Of a stretch of DNA of 64,000 nucleotides, positions 1 through 21,172 are shown piece after piece. Position 1 is the first letter of the stretch. Each line of letters opens with the position of its first letter. The notes beneath the pieces are model-generated. The model worked only from the letters and a program-made list of their open reading frames with translations, was not told where the DNA came from and ran no database searches. Position numbers and translations under genes: made by a program. This stretch comes from Erpobdella octoculata (taxonomy: Eukaryota > Annelida > Clitellata > Hirudinida > Erpobdellidae): contig OZ022242.1 in NCBI GenBank assembly GCA_963978895.1, positions 4,294,859 through 4,358,858 on the forward strand, given 5' to 3'.

Positions 1-1045
1 CGCCCAAGACATTACACAAAACAAATTTTTTCAGATATTTCTTCCTTAAACATTTTACAAATATAAATATATAAAATAGTGTTTTACACAATTCAAAATC
101 TACCTACGCACATTCAATTAAAATTAAACACATAAAAAACCCAAAAAATATGCAGCAACATTTCAACTGATACTTATATTAAATTTCATTCTAAGCATGT
201 AGGCTTTATTCAATTCATAGTCGCTAGAAGATGTAAATCGTTTAAAGATGCACTACCTACCTATTTGGTCAATTTAGACTATTTAGTAAATTTAAGCTAT
301 TTGGAAAATTTAGACTTTTTGGTAAATTTAGGTTATTTGGTAAATTTATATTTGGTTATATTATGTAATAATATGCCACTGAAAAAACTAGCAATTTTTT
401 AAATAAAAATAAATTCCACAGCAAATATTTCTCAAGAATCTGTCCAAGTGAGATGAACACGACAACAGTTGAAGGAGCAAATGAAGTCAACAATATAGCG
501 TTTCGCAGTTTACCAGGTGTTTCAAATTATTCTATTCCTCATTTAATTCAGCAGTGTGGTAATTTACATAAAAATGCACACAACTGTTTGCTTGAAAATG
601 TATTTTATTTTTACACGCAACTAATTGCATCCTTGGGTTTTTTCGAATAAAAACACATTCAATTAAAATTAAACACATCACTTATATTGTCACACTTAGC
701 TAGTCTTGTCATTTTCAGTTGCATATTGTCGCATTCAACTAACTTTGTCACATTCAGCTAATATTGTTACATGCTGTTAATGTTGATATTGTTAATGTTG
801 TCGCTGTCATCTAATATTGTCATGTTTATCTACAATGTTTGCATTCAAGTCATTTTATAACATTCAACTCGGCTTAAATTGTCACATTTAACTGACAGGG
901 CTACTTGAAAAACTCGGTAAGGTAAATTAAATAACAAAGCTTGTGGGTAAACTTTTTTTGGCTAGAATTAGATTTTTTATTTATTTTGCTCAAGTTAACT
1001 GTTTTAAATAATAAAGAACTTGTGTTAAATTAATTATATATATAT
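1..1045. other. AT-rich non-coding stretch
   Basis: No convincing coding sequence or RNA gene is visible. Positions 264-350 hold about five copies of an 18-bp repeat (units of the kind GTAAATTTAGGTTATTTG). A 23-bp sequence beginning CATTCAATTAAAATTAAACA occurs at about 111 and again at about 655. Positions 690-900 carry loosely repeated phrases of the type TTGTCACATTCAGCTAA. A 65-codon open frame at 453-650 has no recognisable domain and looks like chance. Confidence 0.6.
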
Positions 1046-3670
1046 ATATATTAAAATTAAATAATTGTCTCGACGAAGATAAAATGTCTATTTTAATAGG
1101 AGATTTTGCACCTGGTTACTTATACGGTATGGTGAAAACTCACAAAGCTGGTAATCCTTTACGTCCAATAATCTCTCAATGCCCTACTCCTACATATCAT
1201 TTAGCTAAATATATCAACAAGATAATTTTTCCATTTTGTCCTAATCAATATAGTCTAAAATCGTCTCTGGATTTTGTTGACTTGGTTCACGGTTGCAAGA
1301 ATAAAGGAATTTGTGCATCTTTAGATGTTGAAAGTTTATTTACTAATGTACCTGTTCAAGAGACAATTTCAATTATCTGCCGTTACGTGTATAATCATTC
1401 AACGTTGCCTCCTCCAAGAATTCCTGAAGAGCTTTTGAAACAAATTTTGACTATCTGTACTTCAGAATCACCATTTCGACATCCTAATAATAATTTATAC
1501 CTCCAAGTCGACGGTGTCGCCATGGGGTCTCCACTCGGACCTACATTCGCCAATTTTTATATGGGAAATTTAGAGACAACTGTTCTGTTAAATTTCAATC
1601 CCAAACCATTATTATACGCTAGATATGTATGTCGACGATATTTTTCTTCTTGTGGAAAATGAGTCTGATTTGTTTAAATTGAGGGATAGTTTTGAAGAAA
1701 AATCCGTTTTACATTTTACTGTTGATTTGAATCATCAAAATAAACAACAAGTACATTTCTTAGATACTCTTATTACTTCCACCGAGAGCGGACTCAAAAC
1801 AAAAGTCTACATTAAACCAACCAATAATGGTGTCTGTCTAAATGGTGATAGCGAGTGTCCCGACAGATATAAGGCTAGTGTCATCAATAGTTATTTATTA
1901 CGGGCATACAGATTTTCTGAGAATTGGATGGAGTTCAACATCGAAGTCGAAAGGATTAAAAAAGTTCTTATCAACAATAACTTCTCTAATACCGTTGTCG
2001 ACAACGCCATCAATAGTTTTGTTACCAAGATGGTTACCAAAGAATCCTCTACACAGAAGGTAAAAGAGGACAACATCAAACTAATAACCTTGTTCTATAG
2101 AAATCAGATGCATTCCGATTATAAATTGGACGAATCTGTTTTACGTAGAATTATCAGTAAAGAAGTTTCAGTTATACATCCTAATAATAACGTGTTGAAG
2201 TTATATATTTACTATAAAAACTTCAAACTTTTTAACCTTGTAATTGCCAACAATAGAACCCGGAAAAAAGATGATATCCTACAGCAAACCAACTTGGTAT
2301 ACCAATTTAAATGTCCGTTGCCACACAGTAAGGTGGAACAATATATTGGTCATACCAGAACTAAACTGTCTCGTAGGTTAACAATGCATCTGCAATCCGG
2401 CAGTATTCGACAGCATTTTGAAACAATACATCATCGAAAACTCACACGTGAAGTTCTTGTTGCTAATTCGAATATTGTTGTTAAAGAATACGATCCTCTT
2501 CGACTTAAAATAAAAGAAGCTCTTTATATTCAGAAACTCTGCCCTTCAATTAATAAACAATTTGAAAAGTTTTCTACAACTCTTAGATTATTTGGATTCA
2601 CTGAGGACATTGCTTCACGACCGAATTTTGAAAAGAGTAACAATGTTTTGACTGCCTCTGATAATGTTGACACTTCGATTAACGGAAATAGCATGGGTCC
2701 TGTTGATCTTTCAAATGGTCATCTTCTCGATACCTTTTCTAACGCGACTCTTGATGTTTCCATTGTTAATGAAGTCCACGACATCGGTAACTGCTGCTCT
2801 GTTGATCTCGTTCAATCACTTGATAATTTTCTTGAGACCGATTCACCTGATGAGTTTCAGCCTAATCATAAGTGTGATATGTATAAAGCAAACCGTCCTG
2901 ACGTTTTGGACGCATGCTCTTTTTCGCAATATTTCGATACCACGCAAGATCCGTCATCTAAAGATACTTTAGAAAATATCCTCACAGAAAGTCCTTGTTC
3001 TTACACGACCGTTGTTGATGACTTGGATCAACCTGTTAGTCCTGATGATACCGCGCGCACCTGTGTCGAAGAAGAATGTCCGATTGATGACAATTGTTTG
3101 TACTCATCCAGTTCCTTCCTCCATTTACTTTCAAACGAGAACATCACTGTTCGACGAAAGCGGAGATATTCTTGATTTTATTTATTTAAATATCTTATGT
3201 AATTTTGACTTAATTTAATCATTTATTATCATAATACTTGCTTTTATTATTATTATTACTGCTAGTATTATTTTATCTTTTAATTAAACGTTTTTAATTA
3301 TACTTATTTTATCCTCATAACTCCAGTTTATTTTATGTACGTTAATTTAATTATATTGTCTAAATTTGATTATTTTTATTAATATCCTTCTATTGAGATA
3401 ATTTCTTGAGGATATTAGTTTATTTGTATATTTAGTTATTACATGTTTTCTTATCTTTTGCCTCCTTTTACGCGATCGTATTTACAGACTCTGAAGATGG
3501 CGAAAGCCGAAACGGCCCGTAAGTCTGAAATAAAGAAAGTTTTAAATGTTAATACTTTTCTTAATACGTGTTGCAGTAAACAAAAAACGTTGTTCCGAAA
3601 TATTGAGAAAGTATCTATAAAACTCATAGCGGCTAAATGGAGACTTATTTTTAATCGAGCTTGTCTTAAA

Positions 3671-3672
<2 letters not shown>
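1046..3672 (+). mobile_element. Penelope-like retroelement, 5'-truncated
   Basis: A reverse transcriptase and a C-terminal GIY-YIG endonuclease in this order define Penelope-like elements. The 5' part is missing: coding similarity begins abruptly at about 1060, beside a short TA run. The 3' untranslated part extends to a long TA microsatellite at 3673. Near 3490 it contains the phrase CTGAAGATGGCGAAAGCCGA, of the kind often found near the 3' end of these elements. The exact limits and any target duplication could not be fixed because both ends abut TA repeats. Confidence 0.8.
1084..3175 (+). pseudogene. Penelope-like RT / GIY-YIG protein, frameshifted
   Basis: Two overlapping frames (1084-1662 and 1625-3175) together encode one polyprotein. 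The first frame has the PLE reverse transcriptase signatures KTHK (about residues 19-22), SLDVESLFTNVP (motif A) and GVAMGSPLGPTFANFYM. The catalytic motif should read ARYVDDIF, but the DNA reads GATATGTATGTCGAC. An extra TATG shifts the frame exactly there, so ARYV continues in frame 1 while YVDDIFLL appears in frame 2. The second frame continues the RT thumb, then shows the endonuclease (YQFKC about residues 226-230, YIGHTR about 240-245, then R, H and E residues at the expected spacing). It ends in an Asp/Ser-rich tail of about 180 residues that I do not recognise. Apart from the 4-bp duplication the frames are open, so inactivation looks recent. Confidence 0.85.

Positions 3673-3750
<78 letters not shown>
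3673..3750. repeat. (TA)n microsatellite
   Basis: About 39 uninterrupted TA dinucleotides, immediately 3' of the Penelope-like element and 5' of a dispersed repeat. Confidence 0.97.
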
Positions 3751-3754
<4 letters not shown>

Positions 3755-4480
3755 TAGTCACTGGAATTTTCCAAAGCAAACAACCAAGTACTCTGTTTAA
3801 ACGCCAATAATTTTAAGTCTATAGTTCCAAAAACTACGTGAATGAAAAGAAGATTGATATCTGCAATGATGAAAAAAATCTGATAATCAATAATTATAAT
3901 AAACTTGATATAAAAACAATATTCCATTATAAATAAAAAATCAAAACAAAAAACTTAAGATTTATAGTAATACGTGCAATGGTTTAAAGTGGAATTCAAA
4001 ATTTGTTGTCTTTCAATGAAATAAACAATGACGCAATATAGATTTCTTAGCAGAGCGTTCAAATAAAGAATTTTAAAAAAATTTATTTTTGTGATTAACC
4101 ATCTCAAAATTAATGTTTGGTTCTCACGAGTCTATAAACCAAATTTCACATCCATATAATATCGTGAAAGGGGTTTGTATTCAGACAGACAGAAAAACAG
4201 AAAGAAAGACAGAAAGGCACAGTTAATACAAAGAATTAAAAAAACATTTTTGTTTTAAAACAACGTTTTTCTTGCGCCCTAAAAAGTATAAAATAATATT
4301 CCAATGAGCCTGGCAGAATATTTAAATAACTTGGTCACATTATGGTAACATAATTTTAAACAGTTTTTAATTCATGTACAAGAAAAAACGTTGGGCGCAT
4401 ATACAACATCAAAACTTCTTTAAAAGAAACATCTATACAAAAAATAATGCGTCAACGTGTTTTATTTTACTAGAAATACC
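3751..4480. repeat. Dispersed repeat, family A, copy 1
   Basis: This non-coding block shares phrases with 9435-9870: TTTTCCAA(A/G)G(C/T)AAACAACCAA near the left edge, ACAACGTTTTTCTTGCG followed by TAAAAAGTATAAAATAATAT, and ACGTTGGGCGCATATACAAC near the right. The order is the same in both copies and both begin just after a TA/TG microsatellite, so this is an interspersed repeat. No coding capacity or diagnostic termini were seen, so its class is unknown. Confidence 0.65.
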
Positions 4481-4873
4481 CTGTCAAAAATGACGGATTT
4501 TTTTAATTTTTATCGAACTGTCAGAATTTAAATAAAAACGTTTTCGTTTTCTACAATTATTATAGAAAGTTTAATCAGGTAATTGCATGCACTCAATTGC
4601 TGAAAATGATTAAATGTGGTAATTAGACAATGTGGTTACTCTTCTTGCTCAGCAATATCTAAAATATGTTCAATGCTTGGGATCACACCATGTTCAAGCA
4701 AATGAAACCAACTTCATGCTATGCCTTTAACTTCAATATCCTGCGATTTTTTTTCATTTGAACTATATATTCAGAATAATGTTTGCTGTAATCGGCTAAC
4801 CTCTTGCATAATAAGCTTGGGTAAAACCGTTTTGGATCTTTAGGACCATGACGTTAGGTGTTAGGACTGACCA

Positions 4874-5237
4874 TGGAATCCTACATAGTAACTATGGTTT
4901 TTGGTTCACATTCCAGAAGTTAATATCTAGGATTCCATGAACTGACGGTGTACAATTGCGTAATAGTTTTATTACACGACTGTATGCACCCATTTTATTA
5001 ACTGCCGAATGCTAACCGCCGCGTTATGCAAAATTGCAAATTAAAATCACTACATTTTATGCCATGCCCATGGAATCTTAGCACACGTTGTCATTGAACT
5101 GAACTACACAGCGTAGAAAACAAATTATAATGTACTGTGCGAGCTAACAGCTGCATATAGGCCTAGGCCTCCACGCGAAAACTGAGGGAACATTTTAGGC
5201 TATGTTTACATTCCAGTGGTTACTATGTAGGGTTCCA
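4874..5237. repeat. Inverted-repeat (MITE-like) element
   Basis: TGGAATCCTACATAGTAAC at 4874-4892 is answered by its near-perfect reverse complement GTTACTATGTAGGGTTCCA at 5219-5237 (one mismatch). The 364-bp interval has no coding sequence. This fits a small non-autonomous DNA transposon, but no clear target-site duplication was found. Confidence 0.5.
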
Positions 5238-5773
5238 TTTTGATCATTTCAACATGCGGTCTCCCACCAGAAGCATAAATGTCATCATACCATCGGCAGA
5301 ACTTTTTGAAGCTGAGTTTACAGAGCATTCACAAATTTATTGGTAGACCACCATCAGCACTCTGCTGATCTCTATTTGTTTTTTTGAAACTTCAAAGGAT
5401 ATTGTTGCAGCCTACGATTATCTTTAAAAGCGTTTTTTACTGAACATAGCAGACGTTGACCGATTCAAAAAATGTTTAAACGTTGAAAAACTGACTCATT
5501 AACGGATCAATCACTGACTCATTTCTATTTGTCCTTGAATTCCCAAAAGCTACGATTTCAAATTGCATGTTAATAACCCATTTGTAGGAGATACAGAGTC
5601 CTAGTCCTGTTTTTCCTCAATCACCCCCAAAAGCTCTGCTCTTGTTGCAGTATCTTTTTTTATGACTACCCTGTTCTTTGGGAGTCAATTTCTGGATTTT
5701 CCGTTGTGCTGTTTTTTTCCTTGCATTTTTTATATTTGCTTTTGATACACCCACATACGTATATATATAAATA
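5238..5773. other. Non-coding stretch
   Basis: No domain-bearing frame, RNA gene or clear repeat structure was recognised here. A short TA run near 5760-5770 leads into the 3' end of the minus-strand Helitron-like element. Confidence 0.5.
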
Positions 5774-7213
<1,440 letters not shown>

Positions 7214-7399
7214 TTTCCTCTTTAATATGCTTAACAGTCACTGTTAACTTTGCAGTTAGTAAAAAAAAATAATATTTAAAATTATCATTAAGCCATTAGG
7301 GTTGTTTATTTTTTAAAGATCCAAATCTATAGGATTCTTTTGTAAAACTTAAATTAAAAAAAATCAATCATATTTTGTTTCAACGCTTCTACTAACATA

Positions 7400-8731
7400 A
7401 TGTCTGACGAAGTTTTGGCAGAATTCGAAAGAAAGAAAAAAGCTCGTTCCGTTCACGTTTCTACGGACGACACTGAAGTTAAAACTCAGCTAAGAACGTT
7501 TGGCGAGCCCATCTGTTTTTTCGGAGAAGGGCCGGCAGACAGAAGAGAAAGGCTAAAGCAAATTTTGGCCGTGCTTGGTCAAGATGCTTTAAAAAAAGAC
7601 ACGAAGAAAGTTCAACAAAGAGAGAAGAAAACTAAAAATAATACGTGGTATTATGAAGGCTCAAACAGCTTGAAAAAGGCCAGATTATGGACTGCTAAGT
7701 ACTCTATCCCCAGAGCAGCAATGAGAATTAAAAAAGCCAAAGAAAAACAAAAAAATACTTCAGAATCTGTCATCACTTCTCAGCTTCAGGAAATATTTAA
7801 AAAAAATAGATCGACTTCCCTACTGTACAGCCAAATAGCCGACACGAGGGTTGTCACGTGTTGCCGGTTTTCACCAAATAATCAGATGTTGGCGACAGCG
7901 TCATGGAGTGGAGTGTGCAAACTTTGGAATATAGAAGACAGCAAAGAAACTCTAGTGCTACAGGGTCATAAAGATAAAGCAAATTGTGTTGTCTTCCACC
8001 CCCAGGCTACTCTGACTCAGGATGAAACGTCCTGCAATCTAGCCTCTTGTGCTAAAGACGGTAGCGTAAAGTTGTGGAATTTAAAAAGCAATTTACCAAT
8101 TTTAGAACTAGAAGGTCATGCCCCACACGGTGTTCAAAATGTTGCATTTCATTCATCTGGAAGATACTTAGGAACGTGCTGTAATGACCACTCGTGGAGA
8201 TTGTGGGACTTAGAAGTAAATGAAGAAATTTTACATCAAGAGGGGCACAGTAAAGAAGTGCTGGACATAGCTTTTCAAGTTGACGGTTCACTAACTGTGA
8301 CAGTGTCAAAGGATGCTTATGGCAGAGTGTGGGACCTTCGAACGGGTAGATGTATTCAGTTTCTAGAAGGCCACCTCATGTCTATTCGATCCGTTGATTT
8401 TTCACCAAATGGCTATCAGTTAGCAACAGGGAGCGATGACAATACAATTAAAATATGGGATTTAAGACAGAAGAATTGTCTTTATACCATACTTGCCCAC
8501 ACAAACCTGGTGTCAAAAGTGAAATTTCAACCAGGTACCGGACTTTACCTACTTTCCTCTTCTTTTGATAAGACAGCAAAGATATGGAACCGTCCTAACT
8601 GGACTCCGTCGTGTGTTCTTTCCAGTCACGAAAACATGGTTATGTGTGCCGATGTCTCTTCAGATGACAAATATATTGCCACTTCGACGTATGACCACAT
8701 AATCAAGCTTTGGTCACGTGATCTTATTTAA
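7400..8731 (+). CDS. PRPF4: PRPF4: U4/U6 small nuclear ribonucleoprotein Prp4
   Basis: A 443-residue single-exon frame. Residues about 33-60 match the splicing-factor motif (SFM) of Prp4, including FGEGPADRRERL. A lysine-rich linker follows, with TWYYEGSNSLKKARLW at about 80-95. Residues about 145-443 form seven WD40 repeats with typical endings (CKLWNIED, VKLWNLKS, WRLWDLEV, GRVWDLRT, IKIWDLRQ, AKIWNRPN, IKLWSRDL). In the spliceosome Prp4 binds Prp3 and the U4/U6 duplex within the tri-snRNP. Vertebrate PRPF4 is about 520 residues; this one starts at MSDEVLAEFE, roughly 80 residues later. No upstream exon was recognised, so either the tail is short here or a 5' exon was missed. The lack of introns contrasts with the other host genes in the window and raises the possibility of a retrocopy, although the frame is fully open. 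Confidence 0.93.
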   Translation: MSDEVLAEFERKKKARSVHVSTDDTEVKTQLRTFGEPICFFGEGPADRRERLKQILAVLGQDALKKDTKKVQQREKKTKNNTWYYEGSNSLKKARLWTAKYSIPRAAMRIKKAKEKQKNTSESVITSQLQEIFKKNRSTSLLYSQIADTRVVTCCRFSPNNQMLATASWSGVCKLWNIEDSKETLVLQGHKDKANCVVFHPQATLTQDETSCNLASCAKDGSVKLWNLKSNLPILELEGHAPHGVQNVAFHSSGRYLGTCCNDHSWRLWDLEVNEEILHQEGHSKEVLDIAFQVDGSLTVTVSKDAYGRVWDLRTGRCIQFLEGHLMSIRSVDFSPNGYQLATGSDDNTIKIWDLRQKNCLYTILAHTNLVSKVKFQPGTGLYLLSSSFDKTAKIWNRPNWTPSCVLSSHENMVMCADVSSDDKYIATSTYDHIIKLWSRDLI

Positions 8732-8807
8732 GATAAAAAAATGAACAGGTTTATTATTTACTATAACCTACTTTTTTTCTAATTTTGTCTTTTTGAATTT
8801 TCAGTTA

Positions 8808-8813
8808 AATAAA
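8808..8813 (+). promoter_or_regulatory. Polyadenylation signal of PRPF4
   Basis: AATAAA lies 77 bases after the stop codon and is the first canonical signal in the 3' region. Confidence 0.6.
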
Positions 8814-9062
8814 AAACAGAGTATTCATTTACTATCAAATAGTTGTGAACGTGCTGCTAGTTTAAACACGCCTCTAAACATATTTGTTATTTAAATACTT
8901 CTAGAGAACAAATTTTTTAGCTTAATATTTCATTATTATTATTTTTTATAGATAGCTCACAAGGTACAAGCACCTTTAGTTAGTAAATAATTGGGGCTTA
9001 GCTAATTTCTAAGTTATTACTACAACGTTTTTATTATGTCACTTTCTTGTTTGTTTGTTTTT

Positions 9063-9195
9063 CTGTCTGTCCGTGGAGTTGGAAAGGGAAAGTGACAGGG
9101 AACGGGAGAGCAAGCTGGGAAGGAAACGAAAACGAAAGAGAAAAACGATTGAAAAATCTCTAAAAACCCCGGTCAACGCAGGGTACCCCGCTATA
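9063..9195 (-). repeat. Dispersed repeat, family B, 5' fragment
   Basis: A purine-rich stretch ending in CTCTAAAAACCCCGGTCAACG, then GGGTACCCCGCTATATATA. Read on the minus strand it begins with GGGGTACCC and CCGGGGTTTTTAGAG and then runs into CT-rich DNA. The same architecture is seen at 27128 and 29476, where it is preceded by GGTTACCCGGCATTGCCCGG. It is a non-coding interspersed repeat. Confidence 0.55.
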
Positions 9196-9209
9196 TATAT
9201 ATATATTCA

Positions 9210-9343
9210 TGTAAAATCGATGATTTTACAATCAGTTTCCCATTGATAGAGATTAATAGGATTTATTAAGCTTAATTAAATTATTTTCCAACAAAACTGC
9301 AAAACCATTCTATTGAGCCCGGGATACGATTTGGTGATATCGT

Positions 9344-9347
<4 letters not shown>
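9210..9347 (+). mobile_element. Diverged solo LTR
   Basis: This segment begins TGTAAAATCGATGATTTTAC and ends with CCATTCTATTGAGCCCGG, GATACGATTTGGTGATATCG and TAATA. The same landmarks in the same order make up the 189-bp LTRs of the minus-strand element at 14726-16700 (when read on its own coding strand). The copy is shorter and diverged, with no internal region attached, so it is best read as a solo or partial LTR. Confidence 0.75.
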
Positions 9348-9407
<60 letters not shown>

Positions 9408-9434
9408 GTGTGTATGTATGTACATATATATGTA
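9347..9434. repeat. (TA)n / (GTAT)n microsatellite
   Basis: About 47 bp of TA dinucleotides followed by GTATGTATG-type tetranucleotides. Confidence 0.95.
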
Positions 9435-9870
9435 TATTTATTGGTTAGTAACTGTAATTTTCCAAGGTAAACAACCAAATGCGCTGTTTTACGGCAAATA
9501 TTTTTGAAATAATGAACAACCGTCTTAAATTATTTGTAGACATCGCCAAAATACTATACATTTAATCTAAAAACTCAAATGCTTACAAAATTTTACTCAT
9601 CAAAAACGAAAAAGTAGAAAATAATTTTCACGTCATTAAAAAAACCTTTTTTAAAAAACAACGTTTTTCTTGCGTTCTAAAAAGTATAAAATAATATTTC
9701 TATGAGCCTTGCAGAATTTCTGAAAAACTTAGTCTCATTATAGTAACATACTTTAATCATTAATATACAATGAAAAACGTTGGGCGCATATACAACATCA
9801 AAACTTCTGTAAAACAAATAGTTATAAGAAAATAACAACATTGATACTGCAAAAAATAATTGATGTACAA
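9435..9870. repeat. Dispersed repeat, family A, copy 2
   Basis: Same landmarks as 3751-4480, in the same order: AATTTTCCAAGGTAAACAAC, then ACAACGTTTTTCTTGCG, then ACGTTGGGCGCATATACAAC. A further AACAACGTTTTTCTCGCGCC near 10047 may be a third fragment. Between here and the first synaptotagmin exon (10257) I see no gene. Confidence 0.65.
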
Positions 9871-10256
9871 ACCTTTTCACCGCAAACATCATCATCGTCA
9901 TTGCAACCACTAATTATCACCAGAGCTGTGAAGATAAAGTAAGAACAGTGTCGTTCAAGAAGACAAGAGCAGACAGCACATATTTATATACGCACCAAAA
10001 AATTACATTAAAGAAAATAATTTTTATATCATAAAAATACATTTTTTAAAAACAACGTTTTTCTCGCGCCTAAAAATTAGCTCACTTGCTTACAACCAAG
10101 TTTTTGAAATTGCACATGACATTTTCAACTTCATTTTGACATTTTCAACGAAATCCAAATTATTACCTCCACGTTCAGCTAAAAAAGGTTTTTTTTTTCA
10201 AAAATCGTTTAACGTCTTTTAGTTATAAAAATGTACCTTAACATTTTTTCTTCCAG

Positions 10257-19268
<9,012 letters not shown>

Positions 19269-19322
19269 AAAAAATCCGTGGTTAAAGAAAAAAAAAGAAA
19301 TTAACTGCTTACTGAATTTTAC

Positions 19323-19328
19323 AATAAA
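19323..19328 (+). promoter_or_regulatory. Polyadenylation signal of synaptotagmin gene
   Basis: AATAAA 55 bases after the stop codon, followed by T-rich DNA. Confidence 0.6.
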
Positions 19329-19880
19329 TTATTTCATTAACGTTTTACCAAATTTTTTTATCTATAATGCTGTCAGTGCGTCTGCATATTTTCCTGCAAA
19401 TATTTGTTGAATCAACTTGAATGCGATTTTGTCACATTAAAATTATGGATCATTTTGTTAAGTATTACTAATTATCGATATTATAATCAACCGTGGTTAT
19501 TTTGATTTTATTAATCTTCTGCCAAATTATCGTTCGTTCAAATATTCTCCTTGCTCAAAACTATAAAGCTCCCTATGAATGTTTAACGGGTTCCTATATA
19601 AATATCTATATCTATATCTTGCCTGAATTTTGCATATTGAATATTGTATAGTAACTTAACTTTGTGTATACTTTTAATAATAATAATATTAATAACATCG
19701 ATGATTTTTACAGCGCAGTACAATGAAACAGTTATCACAAGAGCGCTGTACAAAATATGAAAAACCTCGGATTAACAAGAGATAGTTTAGTTGTATGACT
19801 TAATGTTCCATCCTTTACTAACCGCAACAGAAAGGGCCCGTTGTCCAAACTTGGTAGTCGTCGCCATATAAATCTATCTA
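19329..19880. other. Intergenic, synaptotagmin to Helitron cluster
   Basis: AT-rich DNA with short TAA repeats near 19675-19690. A possible inverted pair, CAGCGCAGTACA (19713-19724) and GAGCGCTGTACA, was noticed. No gene seen. Confidence 0.55.
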
Positions 19881-21162
19881 TCTATATATATATAAAAGAA
19901 CATGTCCTGACTGACTGATAATCAACGCCGAGATCAAACGCCTCATCCTAGGAACGTGAAATTTGGATTTTTTTTTTTTTTTTTTTTATGATAGTTTATA
20001 GTCCTTTACACCAAGTGTTTTAAGACTGAATTGGCTGTATATAGGAAGCACATAAGTACTTCCTGTCGTGGATCAAAGTTTGATCCTTTTAACTGTCCCT
20101 CCTCCTTTATCCAGGCTTGGGACTGGCTCGCAATTGGCGAGGCGGAGTTGTGAAATTTGGAACTTATATTACTTTTATAGCGTAAACATCCGCTAAGAAA
20201 GGATTTTTGAAAATTTTGCTCCTGAGGGGAAAAAACTGGAAACAAACTTTTTTCTAAACAATGTATATCTCGAAAACCAAAAATGAGATTTTTTTTAAAA
20301 TAAAAAGATACGTGTTTCACCATTTTTTGAAAATTCGGTTTCCCGGACCTTAAATGTGGGTTGGAAAATTGGGTTATTTGGTTTTTAAAGTAGCTTCTAC
20401 TCAAAAACTGTTAATGCTACAGGAGTAAAAATTAGTATTTAGTTTCTACTCCAAAAATAATGAAATACGTGTTTTAGCATTTTTTGAAAATTTGGTTTCC
20501 AGGACTTCAAATGTGGGGTGGAAAATAGGGTTAATTGTCTTTTATAGTAACTGTTACTCAAAAACAGTAAATACCACAGATGTAAAAATTATTATTTAGT
20601 TTCTTTTCTAAAAATAAAGATATACGTGTTTCACCATTTTTTACAAATTTGGTTTCCCGGACCTCAAATGTGGGTTGGAAAATTGGGTTATTTGGTTTTT
20701 AAAGTAGCTTCTACTCAAAAACTGTTAATGCTACAAAAGTAAAAATTAGTATTTAGTTTCTACTCTAAAAATAATGATATACGGGTTTCACAATTTTTTG
20801 AAAATTTGGTTTCCAGGACTTCAAATGTGGGGTGAAAAATAGGGTTATTTGGTTTTTAAAGTAACTGCTACTCAACCACTGTAATTGCCACAGATGTAAA
20901 AATTAATATTTAGTATCAACTCAAAAAAAAGATATACGTGTTTCATCATTTTTTGGGTTATTTGGTTTTTAAAGTAGCTGCTACTTAAAAACTGTTAATG
21001 CTACAGAAGTAAAAATTAGTATTTAGTTTCTACTCCAAAAATAATGAAATACGTGTTTTAGCATTTTTTGAAAATTTGGTTTCCAGGACTTCAAATGTAA
21101 GGTTGAAATAGAGTTATTTGATTTTAAAAATTACTGCTACTCAAAAACTGTAAGTGGTAATA
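19881..21162 (+). mobile_element. Helitron-like element, copy 3 (3' end missing, SINE inside)
   Basis: The 5' end TCTATATATATATAAAAGAA and GAACATGTCCTGACTGACTG match the other copies, with only about three CTGA units. The body repeats the same near-157-bp units. It stops at CAAAAACTGTAAGTGGTAA against a TA tract, without the terminal CTAG. A SINE-like element lies at 19968-20152. Confidence 0.75.
19968..20152 (-). mobile_element. SINE-like retroposon, copy 1
   Basis: A poly-T run on the plus strand (poly-A tail on the minus strand) is followed by a 165-bp body ending GCAATTGGCGAGGCGGAGTT. It is flanked by an 11-bp direct repeat, GTGAAATTTGG (before the T run, and at 20151-20161), which is the target duplication inside the Helitron body. 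Other copies lie at 27653 and 28670. I did not find clear tRNA-like A and B boxes, so its origin is open. Confidence 0.8.
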
Positions 21163-21172
21163 TATATATATA

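Noticed and set aside
3443..3757. 104-codon frame ending in a YIYIYI tail
   Set aside because: 3' untranslated part of the Penelope-like element running into a TA microsatellite.
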